A stretch of DNA of 64,000 bases from CAITWD01 sp963727285. Lineage in GTDB: Bacteria; Actinomycetota; Thermoleophilia; Miltoncostaeales; Miltoncostaeaceae. Positions 1 to 7,859 of the stretch are shown piece by piece. The stretch spans positions 868,001 to 932,000 of the forward strand of contig CAVSFF010000009.1 of NCBI GenBank assembly GCA_963727285.1. Reading direction: 5' to 3'. The notes beneath the pieces are model-generated. The model made no database searches. It saw only the letters and a list, made by a program, of their open reading frames with translations, and was not told where the DNA came from. A program made the translations under genes and the position numbers. Within the stretch, counting starts at the first letter, position 1. Each line of letters starts with the position of its first letter.

Positions 1-102
1 AGTTTCGACCGCAGCATGACGTTCGTCTGAGTTGCTGCGCCCCACGAGACCGTCGCCCCGTACGATGGGGATTACGCCTCCACCTGACGACCCAAGGGGA
101 CC

Positions 103-666
103 ATGCGAGTCATTCCCACCGAGATCCCCGGCGCGGTCATCATTGAACCGACGATGTTCCGCGACGAGCGCGGCTTCTTCGTTGAGACGGCGCGCGCGGA
201 GTGGTTTCCCGCAATCGGCATCACCCATCCGTGGCTGCAGGACAACCACTCCCGCTCGACGCGCGGAGTCCTGCGCGGGCTGCATTTCCAGACCCATCCC
301 GGGCAGGCCAAGCTGGTGCGCTGCGCACGCGGTGAGATCCTCGACGTCATCGTCGATCTCCGGCGTGGCTCACCGGCATACGGGAAGTCGGTCGCCGTCG
401 ATCTCAGCGACGAGACCGGTCGGATGCTCTACGTCCCCGTGGGTCTCGCCCACGGCTTTGTCGTGCTCAGCGACGTCGCCGACGTGATCTACCGGTGCTC
501 TGCCTATTTTGATCCCGCCACAGAGGCGGGAATCGCCTGGAACGACCCGGATATCGCCGCTCCGTGGCCGCGGATGGACGTGATCGTGTCCTCACGCGAC
601 CAGGGCGCGCCCTTGCTCGCCGAGATCGCCCAAGACCTTCCCTTCGCTTACACGCCGCCAGGCTAG
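103..666 (+). CDS. rfbC: dTDP-4-dehydrorhamnose 3,5-epimerase
   Basis: Epimerises dTDP-4-keto-6-deoxyglucose at C3 and C5 in the dTDP-L-rhamnose pathway (cytosolic cupin enzyme, RmlC family). The 187-residue product has the usual family length. It shows the N-terminal DERGFFVE-type segment, the QDNHSRS and GVLRGLHFQ motifs carrying the active-site His, the ARGEILDVIVDLR strand and the LYVPVGLAHGF motif. The ATG at 103 follows an AAGGGGA ribosome site. It probably continues an upstream rhamnose or glycan operon cut by the window edge. Nothing rhamnose-related follows it here, so its partners must lie to the left. Confidence 0.93.
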   Translation: MRVIPTEIPGAVIIEPTMFRDERGFFVETARAEWFPAIGITHPWLQDNHSRSTRGVLRGLHFQTHPGQAKLVRCARGEILDVIVDLRRGSPAYGKSVAVDLSDETGRMLYVPVGLAHGFVVLSDVADVIYRCSAYFDPATEAGIAWNDPDIAAPWPRMDVIVSSRDQGAPLLAEIAQDLPFAYTPPG

Positions 667-1004
667 GCCCTCTTAGGCGCGTGGCCCATGAGGGCGGTGC
701 GACGCGCAGATTTGATCGCGAGTTGCCACCGGCATCTGGGTCGGCGGCGGAGACACGGGTGTGGGCGGCTCAGTTATAGCTGTGGTCCGTTGGTCAGGGT
801 GGACAGACACGCCATAGGCGCCGTTGCAGGGGTGGTCCGGGAAGAACGCGGCGAGCTCACGGTGCTGCGCGCCCCCCACCGCTCCGACGACCCATAAATG
901 CCGTTGCCGCCCCCGGGATCGCCCGGACTCGCGTCGGGGGCCCCGCCGGGGTAGGTTCGCGGGTGAGGTCCGGCACCCCGCCGCACCCTGAACCAGGAGC
1001 CCCC
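667..1004. other. Gene-free stretch of 338 bp
   Basis: No reading frame here has a plausible start with a ribosome site or a recognisable product. Short frames exist on both strands but their residue make-up is the Arg/Pro-rich pattern typical of out-of-frame high-GC DNA. The last part carries the ribosome site (AGGAG at 995-999) of the next gene. No repeat or RNA structure that I could name was seen. Confidence 0.5.
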
Positions 1005-1268
1005 ATGCCGACTGCAATCGCGTATCACACCGTCTCCGACACCGATCACTGGCTCGCCTCACCCAAGCGCGAAGAGGTCTTCGGACCGCTTGGTGTCACC
1101 AACATCCGCACGTTCATCGACCCCACGGACCGGACCCGGGTCGCCGTGCTGATGGACATCGCCGATCTGGACGTGGTCATGAAGGCGATGGGCGAGTCGG
1201 TCATGGCCGACGCCATGTCCTACGACGGTGTCAACGCGGAATCCCTCGTGATCCTGATCGAGGCGTAG
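1005..1268 (+). CDS. Small hypothetical protein, 87 aa
   Basis: I do not recognise a named family with certainty. The product starts MPTAIAYHTV and alternates short strands and helices (AVLMDIADLDVVMKAMG), as small dimeric alpha/beta-barrel proteins do; that comparison is only an impression. The ATG at 1005 is chosen over an in-frame GTG at 963 because AGGAG lies five bases upstream. The gene stands alone and ends at a perfect 13-bp hairpin shared with the convergent NfeD-like gene. Soluble, no signal peptide or membrane segment. Confidence 0.7.
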   Translation: MPTAIAYHTVSDTDHWLASPKREEVFGPLGVTNIRTFIDPTDRTRVAVLMDIADLDVVMKAMGESVMADAMSYDGVNAESLVILIEA

Positions 1269-1279
1269 CCGTCGATCGC

Positions 1280-1318
1280 GACCGGATCACGGTGGCCCGA
1301 GAGCGCCGTGATCCGGTC
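1280..1318. terminator. Bidirectional hairpin terminator
   Basis: Perfect 13-bp inverted repeat (GACCGGATCACGG at 1280-1292 and its complement at 1306-1318) with a 13-nt loop, located exactly between two convergent stop codons (1268 and 1322). There is no U-tract on either side. Position and perfection make a terminator role likely. Confidence 0.75.
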
Positions 1319-1321
1319 ATG

Positions 1322-1795
1322 TCAGCCGGCCGCCGGGCGCCCGTCGCCGATTCCGAGATCCGGTTCCTCCGCCCAGACCTGCAGATGGAGTCCGGTGACC
1401 CGCAGCACCTGGATGCGGCTCCCCGGCGGCGCCGTGCCGTTGACCGATGTCGCCGCCCACAGTTCCCCGCGCACCCGGACCCGCCCATCCGGCGCCAGTT
1501 CACCGACGGCCACGCCCTCCAGACCCTCAAGGCGGTGGGGGTCATAGTCGACGGTGCCACGGCCCGACATCCCGAGCCACGCGGTCACGCCGGCGATGAC
1601 GACGAGCACGATGGCGGCCCCGACCACCGCCCACAACGCCGGCGCCGCCTGGCCGTCAGCGATCCGGACGACGATCCACGCTGCCGCGACACCAGCCAGG
1701 ACCCCCGCGACGAGATGGGCGTGGGGGCCGACGTGGAATCCCAGCAGCAAGACGACGAGAGCCAACCCGAGCAGGACACCGGCGATGACCGGCAT
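1322..1795 (-). CDS. NfeD-like membrane protein
   Basis: 157 residues. Two to three hydrophobic segments occupy roughly residues 1-75 (MPVIAGVLLGLALVVLLLGF onward, then a strongly hydrophobic stretch ending near WLGM). A C-terminal domain of about 70 residues follows, rich in beta strands with GLEGVAVGELAPDGRVRVRG, which is the OB-fold signature of NfeD proteins. NfeD proteins usually partner membrane stomatin or SPFH proteins; no such partner lies next to this copy, so its role is open. The ATG at 1795 starts a clear membrane helix. The gene is convergent with the small gene at 1005-1268. Confidence 0.75.
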   Translation of the reverse strand: MPVIAGVLLGLALVVLLLGFHVGPHAHLVAGVLAGVAAAWIVVRIADGQAAPALWAVVGAAIVLVVIAGVTAWLGMSGRGTVDYDPHRLEGLEGVAVGELAPDGRVRVRGELWAATSVNGTAPPGSRIQVLRVTGLHLQVWAEEPDLGIGDGRPAAG

Positions 1796-1886
1796 GGACG
1801 CCTCCTTCGCGGTGCGCCCCGCCCATGATATCCCGCCGACGCCGCACGCCGGGATTCAGGGCACCGCCCGGGGTTGCCCGCCCGGG

Positions 1887-3254
1887 TCACCGCTCGAGCG
1901 CGGCCGCCTTCGCCCGGGCGAATTCCTCGTCGGTCAGCATGCCGCGATCGTGGAGCTCGGCCAGGTGCGCGAGCTCTTCGGAGGTTGACCGCGAGCGCCC
2001 GAGCCCCCAGCCGGACGGGGTCGTCCGCGACGACCCCCACTCCCGCACACGACCGACGGCTCCGGAGAGCATCGGGCGAATATCGATCGCGACGGCCGCG
2101 TCAGGAAACTCCGCCAGTGTCTGGCGCCGGAAGACGTAGGCGCCGCCGGCAAGGAGAGCGCCGAGCACGAGGATGCCGACGGGTGTCCGCAACGCGTGCG
2201 TGCCGCCCCACAGCACGACCAGGACATACGCAATCGCAAGCCCCGCCCAGGCGACGGCGGGCCGGTCGTTGACGACCGGGGCGATCCAGCGGCGTACCGC
2301 AGTCGCGGCGCGCGTCGGCCCGGCGAGCGTCGCCCCGAGAACGATGAGGACGCCGTAGAAGACCGTCGCCCAGCCGAGGTCGCCGAGCGTCGACGTGCCG
2401 ATGACCCAGGCGTGCTGCGCCGGTACCTCGTACGTCGAGGTCGTCAGCCCGCCGACCACGTAGTCGCCGATCAGGCGACGGGCGACGAACACGACCAGGC
2501 CGACGATCACGAATGCCCAGCCGATGTTGCGCAAGGTCGCACGCCGGATCCCCTCGGCGAGGTAGAGCGCCAGAGCAAGAATGGCGAGCACCAGCACGAC
2601 GAGCCAGACACTTGCGATCCGGATCGCGCGCACGCCCGTCTGCGCCAGACCGAGCTGACTCGAGCGCATCACCGTGATCACGCCGGCGGTCGGCGGCAGT
2701 TTGTTGACGGCGGCCGACGGGAGCCCGAGATCGGTGCCGACCTGCCGGATGAGCTGGCTGAGGTTGATCTGCACCGTCCCGTTGCCGGTCGTGACGCCGA
2801 GTCCGGTCTTGTCCTCGAGCACGTTGACCAGCTGACGGTGGGCATCCGACGCCGATGACACGAACAGTGCCTGCACGCTCGGCCGCTCCAGGAGAAAGTT
2901 GACCCCCTGCACCGCCGGGTCGCGGAGCGCAGCGGCGGCGGGCGCCGACAGCGGCTTCAGCTGGGACGGCAGCTGCTGTTTGATCTCGTTCGCGACATCG
3001 ACGTTGCTGTAGATCTGATCGACGATGTAGCCCGACAGCGCGCGTCGGACCGCCGCGTCCCGGATGAGCGCGCTGCTCGTTTGGCTGGACGACGAGTCTG
3101 TGAGCAACTGCTGATTGATCCACATCGCGTGGATGGCAACCAGCCCGACGAGTGACGCCACGACGATCAGTGCCCAGATGACCGCACGACGGCGACCGCT
3201 GATCGGCGGCGGCGACGTCTCGACGATCGGCGCGGTGGTCTCGGAGCCCGTCAT
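1887..3254 (-). CDS. Polytopic membrane protein with C-terminal SHOCT domain
   Basis: 455 residues from the ATG at 3254; longer starts give an unlikely Arg/Pro-rich leader. One membrane helix near residues 22-44 is followed by a large extracytoplasmic region of about 150 residues with helices and an ALRDPAVQ segment. Four or five more helices follow, then a cytoplasmic tail. The last 28 residues (LAHLAELHDRGMLTDEEFARAK) are a typical SHOCT motif, a short oligomerisation or binding module found at protein ends. The domain order suggests a membrane protein of unknown function. Its stop is 91 bp from the NfeD-like gene and on the same strand, so co-transcription is possible. Confidence 0.75.
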   Translation of the reverse strand: MTGSETTAPIVETSPPPISGRRRAVIWALIVVASLVGLVAIHAMWINQQLLTDSSSSQTSSALIRDAAVRRALSGYIVDQIYSNVDVANEIKQQLPSQLKPLSAPAAAALRDPAVQGVNFLLERPSVQALFVSSASDAHRQLVNVLEDKTGLGVTTGNGTVQINLSQLIRQVGTDLGLPSAAVNKLPPTAGVITVMRSSQLGLAQTGVRAIRIASVWLVVLVLAILALALYLAEGIRRATLRNIGWAFVIVGLVVFVARRLIGDYVVGGLTTSTYEVPAQHAWVIGTSTLGDLGWATVFYGVLIVLGATLAGPTRAATAVRRWIAPVVNDRPAVAWAGLAIAYVLVVLWGGTHALRTPVGILVLGALLAGGAYVFRRQTLAEFPDAAVAIDIRPMLSGAVGRVREWGSSRTTPSGWGLGRSRSTSEELAHLAELHDRGMLTDEEFARAKAAALER

Positions 3255-3389
3255 GCGGAGGAGTATCCCACCCCGGTCCGGCGGCCCCGTGACGGAACGG
3301 GCTCGCACCGTTGCCGGGAGCGACGCGGCGGCAACCGCAACGGGCGAGGCCGCGCGCGCCGCACATCGATCGGACGCGGCCCGCCGCGC

Positions 3390-4082
3390 TCAGCCGCTCG
3401 GTGCAGACCGGCCCATGTCGTCCGCGGTCACGCGCCGCCGCAGGTTCGCGAACTGCCGCGCCTGCATGATCCAGTGACCGGGCTCCCAGACCAGGAAGTC
3501 GACGGCGGCCGTCATCAGCCGCGGCCGCGAGGCGGCGTAGCCCGAGACGATCAGGCGTGTGCCTCCGTTCGGGAGTTCGCGGAGCAGGAAGCACCACGTC
3601 GAGTCGCTGAACAGGGCGGGGCGGCCAGCCGCGGGATCGAACGGGCGTCCCGCACGCCGGAGATCGAGTGATGCCCGGAGTGCGAGAAACCGCTCCGGTT
3701 CGAGGGCGGCGACCTCGAACCAATACGTCCCATCCGGCGACGACCACAGCCGGTCGCCGACGGCCAGGTCCTGCCACTCCGGATGCACGCGATCGGCACT
3801 GGGCCGTCCGCCGTTGTCGAGCCGGTCCCAGCTGTACCAGCCGGCGCGGTCCGCACCCATCTGGACGAGCCAGGGCCAGATCGCCCGCGGCGGGGCGGCC
3901 AGCGTGACGGCCATCGTGGACGTTCGCCGCCCGTTCGGGACGAGGTCGGCCCCCGGATACGGCTCGGTCACCTCATCGGCGGTTGCGCCCGCAGCCAGCA
4001 GCCGGGGTCGCACGACCGCCGCGTACGCACCCAGGCCCACCGCGAGGACCCAGATAAGGCGAAGCGGCCCGATTCGACGCAT
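3390..4082 (-). CDS. SRPBCC-fold protein with N-terminal membrane anchor
   Basis: 230 residues. An N-terminal hydrophobic helix (residues 5-24) is followed by a domain resembling the START/SRPBCC (polyketide cyclase-like) helix-grip fold. Pointers are MAVTLAAPPRAIWPWLVQMG, WYSWDRLDNGG, the FEVAALEPERFLALR strand pair and the WCFLLRELPNGGTRLIVSGYA strand pair. Such proteins bind hydrophobic ligands; no ligand can be deduced. It is divergent from the beta-propeller gene across 281 bp that hold no other gene. The closest named relatives are uncharacterised actinobacterial proteins with the same WPWLVQMG motif. Confidence 0.75.
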   Translation of the reverse strand: MRRIGPLRLIWVLAVGLGAYAAVVRPRLLAAGATADEVTEPYPGADLVPNGRRTSTMAVTLAAPPRAIWPWLVQMGADRAGWYSWDRLDNGGRPSADRVHPEWQDLAVGDRLWSSPDGTYWFEVAALEPERFLALRASLDLRRAGRPFDPAAGRPALFSDSTWCFLLRELPNGGTRLIVSGYAASRPRLMTAAVDFLVWEPGHWIMQARQFANLRRRVTADDMGRSAPSG

Positions 4083-4363
4083 ACCGCGAACCTACCGGGA
4101 CGCGCCGGACGCGGCACCCGGGGGGCAGCACCGACGCCGACTTTGCGCGGGCCACTCGTGGGCTGCGCGTCCGATGCACGGGCGTCGTGTCCGCCCGTCG
4201 GCGGGAACCCGCGACGACCCCCGTTTGGCGACGACTACCCGCCGTGAGGCCCGCGGACCGCCGGTGTCAGGCATAGGAACTTGACGGACGGGGAATCACG
4301 GTTCATAAGGACGGAAGACCAGGAACCTGATCCGACTGCGCGGCGCCACGGGAAAGGAGCATC

Positions 4364-5479
4364 GTGACTACGGTCCGCATCCTCGTCGGGACGCAGAAGG
4401 GCGCGTTCGTTCTGACCTCGGACGGTGATCGCACCGACTGGACGATCACCGGCCCGCACTTCGGCGGCTGGGAGATGTACCACGTAATCGGGTCCCCGGC
4501 GGATCCCGACCGTGTGTATGCGTCACAGTCGACCGGTTGGTTCGGGCAGGTCATCCAGCGTTCGGACGACGGGGGACACACCTGGCACCCGATGGGCAAC
4601 GAGTTCGCCTACGAGGGCAGTCCCGGAACCCACCAGTGGTACGACGGGACGCCGCACCCGTGGGCGTTCGCCCGTGTCTGGCACCTCGAGCCCTCGCTTA
4701 CGGACCCCGACACGGTGCTCGCGGGGGTCGAGGACGCCGCCCTGTTCCGGACGACCGACGGCGCCGCCTCCTGGGCGGAGCTTCCCGGGCTCCGGACCCA
4801 ACGCTCGGGGCCGGCGTGGCAGCCGGGCGCCGGCGGCCTTGCCGTGCACACGATCCTCGTGGATCCGACCGACCCGGATCGGATCCACGTCGCGATTTCC
4901 GCGGCCGGCGTGTTTCGGAGCGACGATGGTGGTGGCACCTGGCATGCGGCCAACCGTGGGCTGCGCTCCCAGGGCATCCCCGACCCGGATGCCGAGGTCG
5001 GTCATTGCGTCCATCGCATCGCGCGACATCCGGCCCGACCCGACGTCCTCTACATGCAAAAGCACTGGGACGTCATGCGCAGCGATGACGGCGGGGATCA
5101 CTGGCACGAGATCAGCGGCAACCTGCCGACCGATTTCGGCTTCCCGATCGCCGTCCACGCCCATGAGCCGGACACGGTCTACGTCGTGCCGATCACCAGC
5201 GACTCCGAACACTTTCCGCCCGAGGGGCGGCTGCGCGTGTTTCGGAGCCGCTCGGCCGGCGACGACTGGGAACCCCTCACCCGCGGGCTTCCACAGCGCG
5301 ACTGTTACGTCAACGTCTTGCGCGAGGCCATGTCCGTCGACGACCTCGACCCGTGCGGCATCTACTTCGGCACCACCGGAGGGCAGGTCTACGGATCCTC
5401 GGACGGGGGCGATACGTGGGATGCCATCGTCCGGGACCTCCCGCGGGTCATGTCGGTTGAGGTCCAGTCGCTGCCGTGA
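4364..5479 (+). CDS. BNR/Asp-box beta-propeller protein
   Basis: 371 residues built from repeated Asp boxes: SDDGGHTWH, TTDGAASWAE, SDDGGGTWHA, SDDGGDHWHE, SRSAGDDWEP and SSDGGDTWDA. This is a six-bladed or seven-bladed propeller of the sialidase/Vps10/photosystem-assembly-factor-like type. There is no signal peptide, so it is probably cytosolic, unlike true sialidases, and the catalytic Arg triad of sialidases is not evident. The GTG start at 4364 follows AAAGGAG. It overlaps the next gene by four bases (GTGA), so translation is coupled to a MoaD-like protein. The pairing hints that the two work together, but the reaction is unknown. Confidence 0.85.
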   Translation: MTTVRILVGTQKGAFVLTSDGDRTDWTITGPHFGGWEMYHVIGSPADPDRVYASQSTGWFGQVIQRSDDGGHTWHPMGNEFAYEGSPGTHQWYDGTPHPWAFARVWHLEPSLTDPDTVLAGVEDAALFRTTDGAASWAELPGLRTQRSGPAWQPGAGGLAVHTILVDPTDPDRIHVAISAAGVFRSDDGGGTWHAANRGLRSQGIPDPDAEVGHCVHRIARHPARPDVLYMQKHWDVMRSDDGGDHWHEISGNLPTDFGFPIAVHAHEPDTVYVVPITSDSEHFPPEGRLRVFRSRSAGDDWEPLTRGLPQRDCYVNVLREAMSVDDLDPCGIYFGTTGGQVYGSSDGGDTWDAIVRDLPRVMSVEVQSLP

Positions 5480-5772
5480 TCCGGGTCGTCCTTCCGCACC
5501 ACCTGTCCACGCTCGCGGGCGCTGGGCGCGAGATCGAGCTTCGGGTCGACCGGCCCGCCACCCAACGGCGCCTTCTCGACGCCCTCGAGACGGCATACCC
5601 GGAACTGCGCGGCACGATCCGCGACCCCGCGACCGGGCGTCGACGAGACTTCATTCGCTTCTTTGCCTGTGGCGACGACCTGTCGCACGAGCAGCCGGAC
5701 GCGCCCATGCCCGATGCGGTGTCGGCCGGACGCGAACCGTTTCAGGTCGTCGGCGCGATGGCGGGGGGCTGA
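5476..5772 (+). CDS. MoaD/ThiS family sulfur-carrier-like protein
   Basis: 98 residues with the ubiquitin-like pattern of MoaD/ThiS: VVLPHHLSTLAGAGREIEL, a helix with LLDALETAYPELRG, IRFFACGDDLSH, and a C-terminal VVGAMAGG. The terminal Gly-Gly is the site that is adenylated and thiocarboxylated in true sulfur carriers. The start is the GTG that overlaps the TGA of the beta-propeller gene. No MoeB, MoaE or ThiF gene is nearby, so an acceptor for the sulfur is not evident. It could serve molybdopterin synthesis or a dedicated pathway with the propeller protein. Confidence 0.85.
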   Translation: MIRVVLPHHLSTLAGAGREIELRVDRPATQRRLLDALETAYPELRGTIRDPATGRRRDFIRFFACGDDLSHEQPDAPMPDAVSAGREPFQVVGAMAGG

Positions 5773-5782
5773 GCCGGATCCG

Positions 5783-5804
5783 GTCGGCACCGGGGCGTGC
5801 CGAC
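5783..5804. terminator. Hairpin downstream of the MoaD-like gene
   Basis: Perfect 8-bp stem (GTCGGCAC / GTGCCGAC) with a 6-nt loop, ten bases after the stop codon at 5772. No U-tract. A likely terminator of the propeller/MoaD operon. Confidence 0.55.
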
Positions 5805-5832
5805 GACGTCTCCCGTCGCGTGGGACGTGATC

Positions 5833-5852
5833 CCGCCGCATTCCGACGGCGG
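5833..5852. terminator. Hairpin 3' of tRNA-Arg
   Basis: Six-bp stem CCGCCG/CGGCGG with an 8-nt loop, 22 bases beyond the 3' end of the minus-strand tRNA-Arg. A plausible but short terminator. Confidence 0.35.
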
Positions 5853-5874
5853 ACCGCTCCGATTCGAGTTGAGA

Positions 5875-5947
5875 TGCCCCCGGCAAGATTCGAACTTGCG
5901 ACACCAGGTTTAGGAAACCTGTGCTCTATCCCCTGAGCTACGGGGGC
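5875..5947 (-). tRNA. tRNA-Arg (anticodon CCT)
   Basis: Read on the minus strand the acceptor stem GCCCCCG (5947-5941) pairs with CGGGGGC (5882-5876), followed by discriminator A at 5875. The D arm is TAGCTCAGGGGATAGAGCA. The anticodon stem CAGGT/ACCTG encloses the loop TTCCTAA, giving anticodon CCT (decodes AGG). The T arm carries GTTCGAATC. CCA is not encoded. Confidence 0.95.
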
Positions 5948-6059
5948 CGTCCGCCCGTCGGCGCGCCCGATCGCGCGTCGCGGCCGCCGCGCGCAGTATC
6001 GCGGATCGGCGACACTGGCATGCCGGCCGCGTCGCCGGGCAGGTCATCCCCGGCGGTGG

Positions 6060-6560
6060 CTACGGCGCTGCGATATACGGCTCCCAACTCTTTGGCCGCC
6101 GCGGTGCGGCGACCGCGATGAAGACGTCGGGCGCGGGCGGGCGCGGGGAGGCGTGCGGATGCATTCCGATCTCCTCGGGCAGGCGGTCGGCCTTGCGCAC
6201 GTTGCACGGCGCGCATGAGGTGACGACGTTGTCCCAGGACGACCGGCCGCCGCGACTCTTGGGGACGACATGGTCGACGGTCAGGCGCGCAGTCGATCCG
6301 CAGTACTGGCAGCGGTACCCGTCGCGGGCGAACACGGCGCGGCGCGAGATCTTGCGCTTCTCGTTGCGGGGGATTCGCACGTAGTTCACCAGCCGAATCA
6401 CCAAGGGATGCACGAAGGTCGCCGTCGACGTCCGCAGCGCCCGGGTCGAGCGCTCCAGCACCTCCGCTTTGTTCTTGAGCACAAGCACGACGGCACGTTG
6501 CAGGGAGCACACGTTAATGGGCTCGAAGGTCGCGTTGAGCACGAGAACCTGCTGGGCCAT
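6060..6560 (-). CDS. HNH endonuclease family protein
   Basis: 166 residues. The N-terminal half (VLVLNATFEPINVCSLQRAV) is the domain that usually precedes the nuclease in this small actinobacterial and cyanobacterial family. The HNH part begins at FARDGYRCQYCG, continues with LTVDHVVPKSRGG and ends with NVVTSCAPCNVRKADR. The two CxxC pairs bind the structural zinc, and DHV plus the N and the last H/K positions form the beta-beta-alpha metal site. ATG 6560 is preferred to an upstream TTG (6569) because GAGGG sits just before it. The gene is isolated; a role in DNA repair or defence is possible but not shown. Confidence 0.85.
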   Translation of the reverse strand: MAQQVLVLNATFEPINVCSLQRAVVLVLKNKAEVLERSTRALRTSTATFVHPLVIRLVNYVRIPRNEKRKISRRAVFARDGYRCQYCGSTARLTVDHVVPKSRGGRSSWDNVVTSCAPCNVRKADRLPEEIGMHPHASPRPPAPDVFIAVAAPRRPKSWEPYIAAP

Positions 6561-6897
6561 GTCCCTCAATCTCTTGGCGGACGGCGCGGTGGCGTCAGTG
6601 TAGCCGCCCGGCAGGAAGCTGCGAACGGGAGCAGAACGGGGTTACATAGCCAAATAATTACAAGATGTGCCACGGGAACACGTGGTGCGGAAGACGTCCG
6701 ACGCAGCCCGTACGGTCCCTAAAAGTCCAGGCGCGCCCCTCTTTTGCGCCGACCATGCGTCATCGCAGGTGGACCCGACAGTGCCAGCACGCCGCCAAAG
6801 TGGTGTCAGGCCCCGGGTTTAATGGTCAATAAATGAGCTCCACCCCGGGGTGAAGTTCGGGCGCGCCCCTGCCGATACCTCTGCTGAGGAGGATGCC
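6561..6897. promoter_or_regulatory. Divergent intergenic region with AT-rich core
   Basis: 337 bp between the divergent HNH gene and the secreted-protein gene. It has an AT-rich island (6641-6665, TTACATAGCCAAATAATTAC) and a second one near 6815-6835 (TTTAATGGTCAATAAATG) in otherwise GC-rich DNA, which probably hold the two promoters. The 11-mer GGCGCGCCCCT occurs twice (6730 and 6860 regions), and CACCCCGGGGTG at 6841-6852 is a perfect 12-bp palindrome. GAGGAGG at 6886-6892 is the ribosome site of the next gene. No coding frame is convincing. Confidence 0.45.
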
Positions 6898-7851
6898 GTG
6901 CGACGATCTGCGCTCATAGCTTCTGCCATTGCCGCCGGTGCGGCGGCCACCGCCCTGTCAGTCGGTTCGGCCGCCGGGTCCTCTTCGACCCCACGCACCA
7001 TCGTCTACGACACCACCTCGACGACCCACCAGCTGGTCTTCCCGCGGGCCGGACACGGACTCAGTCCCCAGCGCGGCGCCCTGCGCCAGGATCCGGGCAC
7101 CGGCGGGATGTTCGCCCCGGGCGACAACAGCGCCTACCGCATCTCCAAGATCTCCGGCGCGTATCTGGCGCGCCTGTCGGCTCGGGGCATGGCGCAGGCG
7201 ATGCGGTCCCAGATCACCCGCGGCCAATACGGCGCGCAGGCGCACCTCGTGGCCGTCGATGAGCTTCTGGAGACCTACGGCGATCCCGGCCGCGGCCGCG
7301 TGCCGGCGTCGAGCACCGGGGCGCGCTTTACGAGCGCCATGCGCGTCTTGGCGTCCTCCCAGAGCCCGTGGGGCGGCACGTGGGCATCCCGGGTCCAGGT
7401 GTACGTCGCACCCGGCATCGTCACCTCGATCGCCATCGGCCATGGCCCGGAGCACAATCTGTCGCCGTCGGGTCGTGTGCAATACCGCTCCTGGCGGGGC
7501 GTGATGCCGGGCCTCGCGCTCGCCGGCGGGCTCCATCTGGAGATGTACCACGGCAGCGGAACGCCACTGAAAGCGTTCTCGGCGAGTCTTTGGCGGCGTG
7601 CTCCCGGAGCGTTCCTCGGTCTGCTCAAGCGCCACGGCGGCAGCGCCTCGACCGTCCACTTCGTCTTTTCGGCCACGACCCGTCCCGCCAGCGCCCCGCG
7701 CGGGTGGGGCGACGCGATGGCCACCTCTTGGAGCCTTGCCCGATCGACATCGGCAGGCCGCACGATTCTTGCCAACGGCCCCGACGAGTACCGGCTCGGA
7801 CGCTCCACCGCCGAATGGCTCAAGCAGTACAACCGTCTCTTCCCCTACTGA
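6898..7851 (+). CDS. Secreted hypothetical protein, 317 aa
   Basis: Not assigned to a known family. GTG 6898 after GAGGAGG starts a clean signal peptide (VRRSALIASAIAAGAAATAL, cleavage likely after a SVGSAAG segment). The mature part has no repeats, no Cys pairs and no recognised catalytic motif. It is rich in Ser, Gly and Arg, with motifs such as MFAPGDNSAYRISKISGAY and GPDEYRLGRSTAEWLKQYN. It is probably exported by Sec. It stands alone and is convergent with pheA, with only 8 bp between the stops. Confidence 0.7.
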   Translation: MRRSALIASAIAAGAAATALSVGSAAGSSSTPRTIVYDTTSTTHQLVFPRAGHGLSPQRGALRQDPGTGGMFAPGDNSAYRISKISGAYLARLSARGMAQAMRSQITRGQYGAQAHLVAVDELLETYGDPGRGRVPASSTGARFTSAMRVLASSQSPWGGTWASRVQVYVAPGIVTSIAIGHGPEHNLSPSGRVQYRSWRGVMPGLALAGGLHLEMYHGSGTPLKAFSASLWRRAPGAFLGLLKRHGGSASTVHFVFSATTRPASAPRGWGDAMATSWSLARSTSAGRTILANGPDEYRLGRSTAEWLKQYNRLFPY

Positions 7852-7859
7852 CCGCCCGG

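Noticed and set aside
1..30. Open frame ending in TGA at 28-30, possible tail of an upstream gene
   Set aside because: Only nine codons are visible, with no family hint, so no product can be named.
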